A stretch of DNA of 64,000 bases from CALMEC01 sp963765105 (GCA_963765105.1 CAVXUW010000004.1:124001-188000), one strand, 5' to 3'. Shown: positions 35,916 through 44,210, counted from the first letter of the stretch. Notes: a model not told the origin generated them from the sequence alone. Made by a program: numbers and translations.

Positions 35916-36607
35916 GAAGGGGTTCCTCCCTGGCCCGTCGGGGTCGACGGGGTTGCGTTGGTAGCGGGGTCACCCGAGGCACCTGCCCCGGTCGCAGCGG
36001 CGCCGTGTGAGAAGGCGACAACAGTGATGGCGGCCTCAACTGGGGTGCTCGCGGTGGTCGTGGCGGCCGACGAACTCGCGACGTCACCGGCCGGCTTGAG
36101 ATCGGCCTTCGTGACCGCAACAAGGCGTCCGCGCACCTTGAGGATTCCCTTCGGGGTGACGATCACGCGATCGTGGAGGCGCTGAATGAAGTCCTGAACA
36201 CTGAAGTAGCGACCGGTCACCTTGATTGTGTACGTGGTGCCAGTGACACCCGCAAAGTCGGCGCCGGCGTCGGGCTTTGCCTCACTCAGCGTGACCTTGG
36301 TCTGCTTGGCGATATCCTCGAACTGGAGGATCGCCGCAGCTTGGTCTTGTGAGTAGGGGTAGGCCTTCGCGAGCCGAAGCTCGTCGACGAGGGCCGGACC
36401 GCCTGCCTTTTTCTTTGCCGGCTTCTGAAGGGTTGCCAGCTGCACGCTGAGTTGGTCAACCCGACCCTGCGCGTCGGTCACCTGGGTCTTCGTGGTAGCC
36501 AGGTCGGCACGTGCCGGCTTGACATAGAACCAGAAGAGGCCTCCGAGGACCGCGACCAGACCGATCACGAGAAGGAGTGTGCTGTCTTTTTTACTTAGCT
36601 TGCTCAT
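35912..36607 (-). CDS. pilO: type IV pilus assembly protein PilO-like
   Basis: The 231-residue protein has one N-terminal membrane helix (LLLVIGLVAVLGGLFWFYV), then a coiled-coil (TKTQVTDAQGRVDQLSVQL), then a ferredoxin-like domain. The latter has LQFEDIAKQTKVTLSEAK and YTIKVTGRYFSVQDFIQRL, the PilO pattern. The C-terminal tail is rich in Ala, Thr, Gly and Pro. It overlaps pilN and the pilP-like gene by four bases each. PilM-N-O form the inner platform that couples the motor to the fibre. Confidence 0.85.
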   Translation of the reverse strand: MSKLSKKDSTLLLVIGLVAVLGGLFWFYVKPARADLATTKTQVTDAQGRVDQLSVQLATLQKPAKKKAGGPALVDELRLAKAYPYSQDQAAAILQFEDIAKQTKVTLSEAKPDAGADFAGVTGTTYTIKVTGRYFSVQDFIQRLHDRVIVTPKGILKVRGRLVAVTKADLKPAGDVASSSAATTTASTPVEAAITVVAFSHGAAATGAGASGDPATNATPSTPTGQGGTPS

Positions 36608-37322
36608 GGGCTCGGGGGGGTCGTGGTGGCCGGCGCGGCGGGTGCTGCGGCGGGAGTGGGGCTGTGCACCTTGTTCTTGCGAACCAGGCCGTCATCGACG
36701 GGGATTTCCACGGTGAACACGTAGACCGGAGTGCGATGCCGTGCTCCCGTCGCGCTCGAGCTCGGCGTTCTCAGGGTCGATACCGCCGTTGAGGCGAGGC
36801 TGATCGAAGCCAGGGATTGCCGAAAGGCGCGACAGGAAGAGCGCGGCGTTCGTCCGGCTGGTGGCACGTGCCTTCAGAGTGATGGCAGGGGTGCGGGGGG
36901 TACCCGGTGCGGCCGCCGCGGCGTCTCCGCTCGGGTTCGTCACGGCAATCGACTCGAGCCAAACACCGCTCGGCGCGACGCGAGACAGATTGATCATGAC
37001 CGCCGACCAGTTGACGCGGGCGGTTGTAAGCCCGACCACCAGATTCCGGTCCACCTCGAAGGTCGACACGGTCTCGGCCCCTTGGGCAGCCTTCGCTGTC
37101 GCGATGTCGGCCTGAAGTTGTCGTGGACTGAGCCTCCAGCTCAGCAAACTGCTGCTTCTGCGTGGCGACCTCACCGCGGATGCCATGTCCCCAATAGCCC
37201 AGGGCACCGGCTCCGAGCAGGATCGCAAGCGCAGCCCCGTGAACCGGGGTCAGCTTGGTCTTGCTACCGCTCTTTTCGCCTCCCTTGCGGCGTTCCGCAG
37301 GGAGAAGGTTGACTGCTCTCAT
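36604..37322 (-). CDS. pilN: type IV pilus assembly protein PilN-like, two apparent +1 frameshifts
   Basis: The gene opens MRAVNLLPAERRKG, the PilN signature NLLP that binds PilM, followed by the helix ALAILLGAGALGYWG. The reading then passes near 37124 into the next frame (LQADIATAKAAQGAETV, VVGLTTARVNWSAVMINLSR, GVWLESIAVTNP). Near 36746 it passes into the third frame, ending PVYVFTVEIPVDDGLVRK. Each shift equals one extra base; the 719-base span is 239 codons plus two. Overlaps with pilM and pilO starts are kept, so the gene borders are intact. Either a sequence error or a recently broken gene. Confidence 0.78.
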
Positions 37323-38368
37323 GACTCCTCCGGCGCATCCAGCGCGAGTCCGACGGCGACCGACGCCCGAGTGGCGACGTCGAATGACACATCGGCACTC
37401 TTCGTGAGGTTCTGAAGGGGGTTGCCGATTTCTACCGTCATCCCCAGGGCCTGCTGCACGTACCGGTCAAGTCCGGCGCACAGCGCAGTACCACCCGAGA
37501 GCACGAGCTTCTGAATGGGCTGAGAGAACTCCTGGGAGCGGTAGAAGTCGATGGTGCGGCCGATCTCCTGAACCAGCGGACGAACCGCGAGGGCAAGAGC
37601 GTGACGCACACGGGTGACCGTTGCTTGGTCCCACCCGGCCGGAACCTCACCCAGAAGGCCGCATGCGGCCTTGAGGGCCTCGGCCTCGTGAGGTGACAAA
37701 CCGGTTTGGTCGGCGACGGCGTTGGTGAGGTCCACCCCGCCGAGCCCGACGAGACGCGTGAACTGGCTCACCCGGTCGACCGCGACCACGATGTTCGTGG
37801 CACCGGCGCCAACGTGGCAGAGCACTTGGGCCCCGACGTCCTCGCTCAGCGCCCGCGGCGTGAGCGACCGGATGAGGGCAAACGCCTCGAGGTCGATCCC
37901 GTCGACTCGCAGACCCGCACGGCGGACGGCGCCGACGAGCGTGTCGATCATCTCCTTGTGAGCCGCAACCACCACAATCCGCTGACGTGGGCCCGACTCG
38001 TCCTCGAACCAACCGACGGGCTGGAAGTCAATGATGGCCTGGTCAGGTGGGATCGGAATGTGATCCGATGCCTCGAGCTCAACGGCTTGACGCATCTCGT
38101 TGGGGTCGTCGATCACCGGCAGCTCGATCGTTCTCACGACGACTCGCTGGTTTGCGACACCCAGGCGCACGTTGCGACCCGAGAACTTGGCGTCCTTCCA
38201 AAAGCTCTTGATGTGGTTCGCGAGGTCAACGGGCTCTGCGACCTCACCGTCCACCACGAGGCCCTCGGGGAGGTCCTCCACGGCAGCGCGGGTGAGCTGG
38301 CGCCCATCCTTGATCTCCGCGCCGGCAACGGCGCTCGATCCGATGTCAAGTGCAACGACGGTACTCAT
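37319..38368 (-). CDS. pilM: type IV pilus assembly ATPase-fold protein PilM
   Basis: The 349-residue cytoplasmic protein has the actin-like fold of PilM. It has the phosphate-1 loop VVALDIGSSAVAGAEI, VRLGVANQRVVVRTIELP, the segment AVELEASDHIPIPPDQAIIDFQ typical of PilM, HVGAGATNIVV, and LSGGTALCAGLDRYVQQALG. It binds the N-terminus of PilN. It lies 49 bases after pilD and overlaps pilN by four bases. Confidence 0.93.
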   Translation of the reverse strand: MSTVVALDIGSSAVAGAEIKDGRQLTRAAVEDLPEGLVVDGEVAEPVDLANHIKSFWKDAKFSGRNVRLGVANQRVVVRTIELPVIDDPNEMRQAVELEASDHIPIPPDQAIIDFQPVGWFEDESGPRQRIVVVAAHKEMIDTLVGAVRRAGLRVDGIDLEAFALIRSLTPRALSEDVGAQVLCHVGAGATNIVVAVDRVSQFTRLVGLGGVDLTNAVADQTGLSPHEAEALKAACGLLGEVPAGWDQATVTRVRHALALAVRPLVQEIGRTIDFYRSQEFSQPIQKLVLSGGTALCAGLDRYVQQALGMTVEIGNPLQNLTKSADVSFDVATRASVAVGLALDAPEES

Positions 38369-38417
38369 CTAACGTCCTTGTCGTACAGTGGTGGGGGTTC
38401 GGGGTTGAAACACCGGG

Positions 38418-39188
38418 CTAGCTAATGAACCGGTCGGTGTACCAGTTGATAAGGGCAGGGCCCACCCACAGCGCGATCAGTGCGCCGGTGGCGAGAAACG
38501 GTCCAAACGGGACCGCCATTTTGCGTGCTCCCTTTCCGTGCCGCACCGCAAGGCCGACACCGAGAAGGGAACCGATAAAGAAGGCAATGGCAAGCGCGGG
38601 GATGATCGATGCGCCGAGGACGGCGCCGAGCAACACAGCGAGCTTCGCGTCGCCCAGGCCCATTCCGCCGGGGCGGATGAACCACAGGGTCGCGAGAAAT
38701 ATTGAGGCGCCGGCGGCGGCAGTGACGGGCACCCACCAGCGGGCGGGGTCGTCAAGAATCGCGAATGTCAGCGCGAGAGCTGCGGCGGGGTAGGTGACGA
38801 GGTTGGGGATAAGTTTGTGCTCGAGATCGATGACGACGACCGGTACCAACGCCACAGCCATCACCATTACGGCAAGGCCGTACCAATTGGCGCCGAACGC
38901 GGCGATCGAGCCCGCAGCAAGCCCGGCGGTGGCCAGCTCGATGGCGGGGTATCGCCAGTGAATCGAGGCGCGACACGAGGAGCACTTACTTCCGAGCACA
39001 ATCCACGACAGGACCGGAATGTTCTCGAACCAGCGCAGTTGGTGGTTGCAGAGGGTGCAGTGGGAGCGCGGAGTCACGAGGGACTCCTCACGCGGCCATC
39101 GGTAGGCAAGGACCGTAAAGAACGATCCCATCGCCAAACCGAACAGGCCGGCAGCCGTTGTCCAGAACCACGTCGGAATCTGGCTCAT
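38418..39188 (-). CDS. pilD: type IV prepilin peptidase
   Basis: PilD cleaves and N-methylates prepilins in the membrane. ATG 39188 gives 256 residues. The N-terminal zinc-binding domain shows CTLCNH and CSSC; the first catalytic aspartate is in VVIDLEHKLIPN and the second in GMGLGDAKLAVLLGA. About eight membrane segments are present. It is the first gene of the pilD-M-N-O-P unit, behind a sigma-28-like promoter about 50 bases upstream. Confidence 0.94.
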   Translation of the reverse strand: MSQIPTWFWTTAAGLFGLAMGSFFTVLAYRWPREESLVTPRSHCTLCNHQLRWFENIPVLSWIVLGSKCSSCRASIHWRYPAIELATAGLAAGSIAAFGANWYGLAVMVMAVALVPVVVIDLEHKLIPNLVTYPAAALALTFAILDDPARWWVPVTAAAGASIFLATLWFIRPGGMGLGDAKLAVLLGAVLGASIIPALAIAFFIGSLLGVGLAVRHGKGARKMAVPFGPFLATGALIALWVGPALINWYTDRFIS

Positions 39189-39237
39189 CGCCCGATCCGC
39201 CCGCGTGTCATGTTGCGTGCCGTCTGCATCCCCAACT

Positions 39238-39264
39238 GAATCGGCACGCAAGGCCCTGCACTTA
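39238..39264 (-). promoter_or_regulatory. sigma-28 type promoter for pilD-pilMNOP
   Basis: On the minus strand TAAGTGCA is followed by 11 bases and GCCGATTC. The E. coli FliA consensus is TAAAGTTT-N11-GCCGATAA and Streptomyces WhiG uses TAAA-N15/16-GCCGATAA. The -10 box ends 49 bases before the pilD ATG. It is one of a set of like sites in this island. Confidence 0.6.
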
Positions 39265-40003
39265 ACGCCCGCGGAGGTGATTCGTTACCAGTCTCGGCCG
39301 TTGCCACGACTCATGAGCCTGTGCAGCAGCCCAGCTGCCGCCGCGCGTCTCCGACCGAGTCGCCGACTTCCTCTCGCGAACCCAGGTCGGGCAGATGGTG
39401 TGTCCGTCTGATTCGTGAGGCCGATCCTGCTCGTTGGAGCCGTCTTTCCCGTCGATCGACGCGTCAGGCAGTTGCGTTTCTCAATCGCATGCGACCCTGC
39501 GTGTGGGGCTGCGATCTCTCGACGGGCGTGCAACGGGTCACCAGGGAATAGGTCGTCTCGACGCAGCGGGCTCTCGAATTGAGGCTCTTCGGGGGTTCAC
39601 GTGGGCCGTGGACGCGCTTGGCTTGACATATTCCCGCAAGCGAGGAGGTTCTTCGCTCGCGGAATGGCGATCGAGCTTTCGATGCGGTTGGCGTCACTCC
39701 CGCTGACCACACGGCTCGGGCCTGCATGAGCGGCGGCCGCGGCGACCTGGGTCCGCGACCGATCCCTACGGTTCCCACCGGAGAAGCATCGATCTGAGAA
39801 GACGAGGCCGCCCTCGCCCTTCGATGCGCCAAGCTCCCGGATCGCCGAATGCCCGAAGAGCCCGAATTGAGTTCTCGCGTCATCGTCCGCGCCGTATCTC
39901 TTCCCCGCAAGCCACGTCGCGCCCTGCCCGGCCGTGCGGTCATCGGGCACGTCCGACGACGCACGTGGGGTCGACCTCACCGGGTCCCACCTGAGCAAAA
40001 CAC
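39265..40003. other. long stretch without a supportable gene between pilD and the second pilin
   Basis: No frame here gives a recognisable protein. The minus-strand frame 39597-39998 has coding-like third positions in its middle (LGASKGEGGLVFSDRC) but no family match and no ribosome site. Other frames are Arg-rich shadows. The stretch contains an imperfect inverted repeat near 39633-39663 (GCGAG/CTCGC arms). With pilus genes on both sides it may hold a decayed gene, a long leader or an unseen RNA. Confidence 0.3.
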
Positions 40004-40030
40004 GTCAGGCCCGCCGAAGCGGGCACTGAC
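40004..40030 (-). terminator. hairpin with CGAA loop downstream of the second pilin
   Basis: GCCCGC-CGAA-GCGGGC is extended by GTCAG/CTGAC with a one-base bulge, giving an 11-bp stem. It lies 124 bases past the pilin stop in the direction of transcription and matches the hairpins at 40827 and 35154 in loop and stem type. Confidence 0.6.
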
Positions 40031-40153
40031 AGAAAGGAAGACAAACGCAGGTGACGTCTACCAGCTACCAGAGGCTACAAGACGAACTCGACAAGCTGCC
40101 GAGAAACACGACGTGTCACTCGGATGGCTCCTGCTCGACGATCTGCGCTGCGT

Positions 40154-40732
40154 CTACCTAGCCCGCGACGCAGGAGGCGACGCGACTGCTCGACGAGTGG
40201 TTACTAGCAGCATGCGTGAGCGAGTTGGAGCAGTTCGTGAGGATCGCGAGTACGTTCCGGCACAGGGCCCAGCGGCAGCCGCCGCGGTTGTTCCACTGCA
40301 CCGAAACACAACCCCATTCGGGTCGCGCGAGTAACTGAATACCTTCCCACTCTTGCTTGTTGCCGCGAGCACATAGTTATCGGCTGTTGCCGGGGTGGGA
40401 AGCGAGTAGACGTCGATCTCGTTATTTGCCGCACTTGCGGGCTGCGGCGCAGTCGCCGGATCAAGCCAGACCACGTTCTGCTCATGACTCCCGAGCAGGC
40501 CGCTGGTGAGGTTGTTGAACGACTGATTGTTCTCAACGTAGTAACTCTCCGCTGCGATCACACCGCTCCGAAGGAGCGACTTTGCGGCGGTGTCCTGCGC
40601 TTTGGTCCGCTGACCAAGAAACGCCGGAATGGCGATAGACGCGAGAATACCAATAATGAGAACGACGACCAGGAGCTCAATAAGCGTGAACCCCTCCTGC
40701 GTTGTCCGGTGCGTTGAACGCATCTTGGACAT
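40154..40732 (-). CDS. type IV pilin (second copy)
   Basis: The 192-residue prepilin starts at ATG 40732, eight bases after AAGGAG. The leader ends at G with GFTLIELLVVVLIIGILASIAIPAFLG in two parts, the class III prepilin signature with Phe at +1 and Glu at +5. LLRSGVIAAESYYVENN continues the helix. A cysteine pair (FRCSGT and GPCAGT) marks a D-loop. The last 30 residues (SRTAPTRSRM onward) are unusually basic and may be out of frame. It has its own promoter and its own downstream hairpin. Confidence 0.88.
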   Translation of the reverse strand: MSKMRSTHRTTQEGFTLIELLVVVLIIGILASIAIPAFLGQRTKAQDTAAKSLLRSGVIAAESYYVENNQSFNNLTSGLLGSHEQNVVWLDPATAPQPASAANNEIDVYSLPTPATADNYVLAATSKSGKVFSYSRDPNGVVFRCSGTTAAAAAGPCAGTYSRSSRTAPTRSRMLLVTTRRAVASPPASRAR

Positions 40733-40763
40733 TGGTCGCACTCCTTGATGAATGAGGACAGTA

Positions 40764-40782
40764 GTGCCCTTTGCTCGGGCAC
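40764..40782 (-). promoter_or_regulatory. 5' leader hairpin of the second pilin mRNA
   Basis: GTGCCC pairs with GGGCAC around a seven-base loop. It sits between the predicted start of transcription and the ribosome site of the second pilin. The first pilin has a comparable leader hairpin, so a role in mRNA stability is possible. Confidence 0.45.
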
Positions 40783-40789
40783 AGTCTTT

Positions 40790-40816
40790 TTATCGACAGA
40801 ACGGCCAGATTCTTGA
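40790..40816 (-). promoter_or_regulatory. sigma-28 type promoter for the second pilin
   Basis: On the minus strand TCAAGAAT, 11 bases, then GTCGATAA. The -10 differs from GCCGATAA in one base and the spacing is exact. It lies after the terminator-like hairpin of the first pilin, making the second pilin a separate unit. Confidence 0.6.
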
Positions 40817-40826
40817 GCCAAAATCG

Positions 40827-40854
40827 TGTTGGGCCCGCCGAAGCGGGCCCAACA
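40827..40854 (-). terminator. 12-bp hairpin with CGAA loop after the first pilin
   Basis: GTTGGGCCCGC-CGAA-GCGGGCCCAAC is a perfect stem, extended by one T-A pair. It lies 66 bases past the stop of the first pilin and just upstream of the second pilin's promoter. It likely ends the abundant first-pilin mRNA. Confidence 0.68.
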
Positions 40855-40920
40855 TGAAACGCTTGTCGCTAGATGACTACGACTCGCTCGGGGTGCAGGC
40901 AACGGTGTGGGAGGTGCTAT

Positions 40921-41466
40921 TCAAGACGGCTTGACAACTACCGAGGGTGCCACGACGCGAGGCGGGGCATCGTCAAACGCAGCTGCGTCCTTGCACTTGG
41001 CGGTCTTTGCGTCCTGGTCACGAACGTAGGTGAACGGGGTGCCAGACGCGCTCTTGGTGTAGAGGTTGTAGGCGTTGTTGGCGGTGCTCGAAGCAAGCTT
41101 CGTCCTAACGACAACGACCTCGTTCTGCTTGGCGTCAATCGTCGTCGCGTTCGCTGCCGGCGGCGTGGTCTGAGCGGTCGTCCATTCGATGTTCGGCTCG
41201 ATCGCCTGGAGGTCACCGATCGTCAGGATGGTGCCTGCAGTTGCCGGCGTGTCGAAGCTCTGGTTGTCAGCGTAGAAAGACTCAAGAGCGATCGCGGAGT
41301 TGCGAAGAAGCGACTTGGCGTTTGAGTCCTGCGCGCCCTTCTTCTGGCCAAGGAACGCCGGGATGGCGATAGCAGCCAGGATGCCGATGATGAGCACAAC
41401 GACCAGGAGCTCGATAAGGGTGAAACCCTTCTCCTCCTGAGCGCGGCTACGAAGCCGAGCAAGCAT
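40921..41466 (-). CDS. pilA: type IV pilin (first, probably major)
   Basis: The 181-residue prepilin has ATG 41466 after GGAGG with good spacing. The short leader MLARLRSRAQEEKG precedes FTLIELLVVVLIIGILAAI, the classic class III signal cut by PilD after Gly. AQDSNAKSLLRNSAIALESFYADNQSF continues the stalk in two pieces. Only one cysteine is seen (AKCKDA), so the usual disulfide loop is absent. It has a near-ideal sigma-28 promoter, a leader hairpin and a strong hairpin downstream, pointing to high expression. Confidence 0.92.
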   Translation of the reverse strand: MLARLRSRAQEEKGFTLIELLVVVLIIGILAAIAIPAFLGQKKGAQDSNAKSLLRNSAIALESFYADNQSFDTPATAGTILTIGDLQAIEPNIEWTTAQTTPPAANATTIDAKQNEVVVVRTKLASSTANNAYNLYTKSASGTPFTYVRDQDAKTAKCKDAAAFDDAPPRVVAPSVVVKPS

Positions 41467-41492
41467 GTGAATCCTCCATGAATACGGTTTAC

Positions 41493-41514
41493 ACGCACAT
41501 CAGATCGTGTGCGT
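41493..41514 (-). promoter_or_regulatory. 5' leader hairpin of the first pilin mRNA
   Basis: ACGCACA pairs perfectly with TGTGCGT around eight bases. It lies between the predicted transcription start (about 41517) and the ribosome site, so it would form the very 5' end of the mRNA, a place where hairpins protect from decay. Confidence 0.5.
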
Positions 41515-41523
41515 CTGAGGTAC

Positions 41524-41550
41524 TTATCGGCAGGCCGGCGCGAAGCTTGA
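41524..41550 (-). promoter_or_regulatory. sigma-28 type promoter for the first pilin
   Basis: On the minus strand TCAAGCTT, exactly 11 bases, then GCCGATAA, a full match to the FliA/WhiG -10 and six of eight in the -35. It is the best member of the set. The stretch 41551-41767 upstream holds no gene, only small inverted repeats (for example TGCGCAGG/CCTGCGCA near 41652). Confidence 0.7.
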
Positions 41551-41767
41551 GCCTTCCCGTCACTTTCTTCGAGCTCTCTCCTCCTGGCCTTCGGCCACCT
41601 CGTGCGGTCGTGCGGGTCGCGTCGGCACTGGCATCCCAGGCTTCTTGGGTGTGCGCAGGTCGTCTCCCTGCGCAGGGCGTGGATCTCTGCGCTTTCGCGT
41701 GTGCGGATCCTCCGGGGCCCGGTCGGGCTCAGACGCGTAGAAGACACCCGCGAAAGTCAGCCAAATG

Positions 41768-41795
41768 GAGAAGGGGCGCCTTTGCGCCCCTTCTC
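41768..41795 (-). terminator. 12-bp hairpin after pilC
   Basis: GAGAAGGGGCGC and GCGCCCCTTCTC pair perfectly around a CTTT loop. It lies 25 bases past the pilC stop and so closes the pilB-T-C unit before the pilin promoter. Confidence 0.7.
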
Positions 41796-41819
41796 GGTCA
41801 CGACGTATGGAACGTATCT

Positions 41820-43046
41820 CTAGCCAGTCTGCTCACCGATCGTCTTGATCACAGAGAAGAGCGGGAGGTACATGGAGATGACGACGAGGCCGACGATTGC
41901 GCCGATCACCATCATCATGATTGGTTCGAGGATCGAGGTCAAAGCCTTCAACTTCGCAGCAATCTCGTCATCGTAGAAGTCGGCGATCTTGTGAAGCATC
42001 GTATCCAAGGCGCCGGTTTCCTCGCCGACGGCGATCATCTGCGTCACCATCATCGGGAACACCCCGAGCGACGTCAGTGGGGCCGCGAGGGGCTCGCCCT
42101 CCTTGACCCGCTCAACCACTCGGACCATCGGGTCGGCAATGACGCGGTTGCCGGCGGTACGGGCGGTGATGTCGAGCGCCTGAAGGATCGGCACGCCCGA
42201 CGCGGTCAGCGTCCCGAGGGTACGGGTGAAGCGGGCGACCGCGATCTTGCGGACGATGTCACCGATCTGCATCGGGGTACGCAGCTTGAGCGTGTCCCAT
42301 TGCTTACGCCCTTTATGACTGTTCTTCCACTTGCGAAACGCGTAGACGAAGCCGATGCCGCCGGCGAGGAACAGGTACCAGTGGCTCTTGCCGGCCTCGG
42401 AGAGGTTGATCATGAACTGGGTCAGGGCCGGAAGCTTCGCGCCGAGGTCCTCGAACATCTTCTGGAAGATCGGGATGATGAAGAGGATCATCGCGATGAG
42501 GATGACCAGGGCGAAGATGCCGATCATCACTGGGTAGACCATTGCCGACTTGACCGTGCGACGCAGGTTGTCGTCCTTTTCGAGCTGAATGGCGACGCGC
42601 TCGAGGACCTCTTCAAGGTTACCCCCGACTTCACCCGCGCGGACCATCGAGACGAACAGGTCGTTGAACACAGTTGGGTGCTTGCCCATTGCGATGGAGA
42701 GCGACGTACCGATCTCGACGTCCTGACGCACCGAGGCGATGGTGGCCTTCAACTTCACGTTGGACGACTGGTCTTCGAGGATGTAGAGGGCACGGAGCAA
42801 CGACAGGCCGCTGGCGATCATCGTCGCCAGCTGGCGTGCGAGGACGGTGACCTCGTTGGTCTTGACCTTCTTGAAGCGGTCGAGGTTGATCTCGAGGCTG
42901 CCGCCCTTTTTCTCGTTGAGGTCGACGATGGCGAGGCCGCGCACGCGAAGGGCGGCGGCAGCCGCCGACTTCGAGTCGCTCTCGATCTCACCCTGCGTCT
43001 GACTGCCCGTGCGATCACGGGCGGTGTACTCGAAAGTCGTGCTCAC
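41820..43046 (-). CDS. pilC: type IV pilus inner-membrane platform protein PilC
   Basis: The 408-residue GspF/PilC protein has two T2SSF domains. The first shows FTRQLATMIASG-like VLARQLATMIASGLSLLRAL and the second FTRTLGTLTASGVPILQALDI, with membrane helices near 170-200, 220-240 and 375-400. The N-terminal FEYTARDRTGSQTQGEIESD is typical. GTG 43046 shares one base with the pilT stop. PilC sits on PilB/PilT and transmits rotation to pilin subunits. Confidence 0.94.
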   Translation of the reverse strand: MSTTFEYTARDRTGSQTQGEIESDSKSAAAAALRVRGLAIVDLNEKKGGSLEINLDRFKKVKTNEVTVLARQLATMIASGLSLLRALYILEDQSSNVKLKATIASVRQDVEIGTSLSIAMGKHPTVFNDLFVSMVRAGEVGGNLEEVLERVAIQLEKDDNLRRTVKSAMVYPVMIGIFALVILIAMILFIIPIFQKMFEDLGAKLPALTQFMINLSEAGKSHWYLFLAGGIGFVYAFRKWKNSHKGRKQWDTLKLRTPMQIGDIVRKIAVARFTRTLGTLTASGVPILQALDITARTAGNRVIADPMVRVVERVKEGEPLAAPLTSLGVFPMMVTQMIAVGEETGALDTMLHKIADFYDDEIAAKLKALTSILEPIMMMVIGAIVGLVVISMYLPLFSVIKTIGEQTG

Positions 43047-44152
43047 TATGACCTCACGGGACGGGCGTTGCCATTACCTTGCGGACGGGCGCCAGACGAC
43101 GGCCCGAGAATGCGACGGAGTTCCTCCGGGCTGTGGCACCGCTCGAGGGCGACGTTCAATGAGATACGCCCCGCGCGGACCAACTCGGCCAGCGAGTAGT
43201 CCATCGTCTGCATGCCGTGGGCAGAACCGGTCTGCATCACGGAGTAGATCTGGTGCGTCTTACCCTCACGAATGAGGTTACGGACGGCCGGCGTAGGGTT
43301 CAGAACCTCGGTCACGACCGTACGACCACCGTTGGTGGCGGGCAGAAGCTGCTGACAACACACGCCCTGCAGCGAGTTGGCGAGCATCACGCGCACCTGT
43401 GCCTGCTGGTGAGCCGGGAAGACGTCGATCACACGATCGACGGTCTGCGGCGCGTCCGAAGTGTGAAGCGTTCCGAAGACCAAGTGACCAGTCTCGGCCG
43501 CGGTCATCGCGATCTGAATGGTCTCGAGGTCACGCATTTCACCCACGAGGATGACGTCCGGGTCCTGGCGCAGCACGCTGCGTAGAGCGTTTTCGAACCC
43601 GTGGGTATCGGCGCCGACCTCGCGCTGGTTGATCATCGACTTCTTGTGACGGTGGAGGAACTCGATGGGATCCTCGACGGTCATGATGTGCACCGAGCGC
43701 TTCTCGTTGATCTCGTTGATCAGCGAGGCCAGGGTGGTCGACTTACCGGAACCGGTCGGGCCGGTCACGAGGATGAGCCCACGCGGCTTGGTGGTCCAGT
43801 CGTTCAGGGCCTTCGGCAGCTTCAGCTCGTCGAGGCTCTTGATCTTCGTCGGCACCAGACGGAAGGCGGCCCCCATGGAGGAACGCTGGTAGTAGGCGTT
43901 CACACGGAAGCGAGCGCGTCCCGGCACGGCGTACGAGAAGTCGATCTCGAGGTTCGTCTCGAGCTTCTGACGCTGAGACTGGTTCAGGATGCCGTACACC
44001 AGCTCGCGTGTGTCGGGCGGGCGCAGCACAGGCAGGTCGAGTCGCTCGAGCGAGCCGTTCACTCGAATGATGGGCGGGGAGCCCACCGAGAGGTGAAGGT
44101 CGCTCGCGCCACGCTCGAGAACCGTTGTGATGATGTCAGCGAAATCGGCCAA
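43046..44152 (-). CDS. pilT: twitching motility (retraction) ATPase PilT
   Basis: PilT powers pilus retraction. The 368-residue hexameric ATPase has Walker A VTGPTGSGKSTTLASLI, the Asp box EDPIEFLHRHKKS, Walker B DPDVILVGEMRDLETI and the His box GHLVFGTLHTSDA. The PilT-specific AIRNLI-like motif is AVRNLIREGKTHQI near the C-terminus. The start is TTG 44152 behind GGAAGGAA. Its presence means the pili are of the retractable, twitching kind. Confidence 0.95.
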   Translation of the reverse strand: MADFADIITTVLERGASDLHLSVGSPPIIRVNGSLERLDLPVLRPPDTRELVYGILNQSQRQKLETNLEIDFSYAVPGRARFRVNAYYQRSSMGAAFRLVPTKIKSLDELKLPKALNDWTTKPRGLILVTGPTGSGKSTTLASLINEINEKRSVHIMTVEDPIEFLHRHKKSMINQREVGADTHGFENALRSVLRQDPDVILVGEMRDLETIQIAMTAAETGHLVFGTLHTSDAPQTVDRVIDVFPAHQQAQVRVMLANSLQGVCCQQLLPATNGGRTVVTEVLNPTPAVRNLIREGKTHQIYSVMQTGSAHGMQTMDYSLAELVRAGRISLNVALERCHSPEELRRILGPSSGARPQGNGNARPVRS

Positions 44153-44210
44153 GGCCAGGTTCCTTCCTCAATGTCCCCGGCCACGTCGTGACCGATCGTT
44201 CAAAACTGGT

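Noticed and set aside
39597..39998. Minus-strand ORF of 133 residues between pilD and the second pilin
   Set aside because: Third positions look partly coding, but there is no ribosome site, no signal and no recognisable family; kept as an open question only.
40377..40384. GCCGATAA on the minus strand inside the second pilin gene
   Set aside because: It falls within codons for Ala-Asp-Asn, no TAAA-like box lies at the right distance and no gene follows.
41521..41560. A conserved leader motif first taken for a c-di-GMP riboswitch before pilin and chemosensory genes
   Set aside because: Only two short boxes at fixed spacing are shared between sites and the stems are not; promoter boxes explain it better, and the GEMM core was not found.
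41478..43199. 573-residue plus-strand ORF
   Set aside because: It is the antisense shadow of pilC, whose own motifs are clear on the minus strand.
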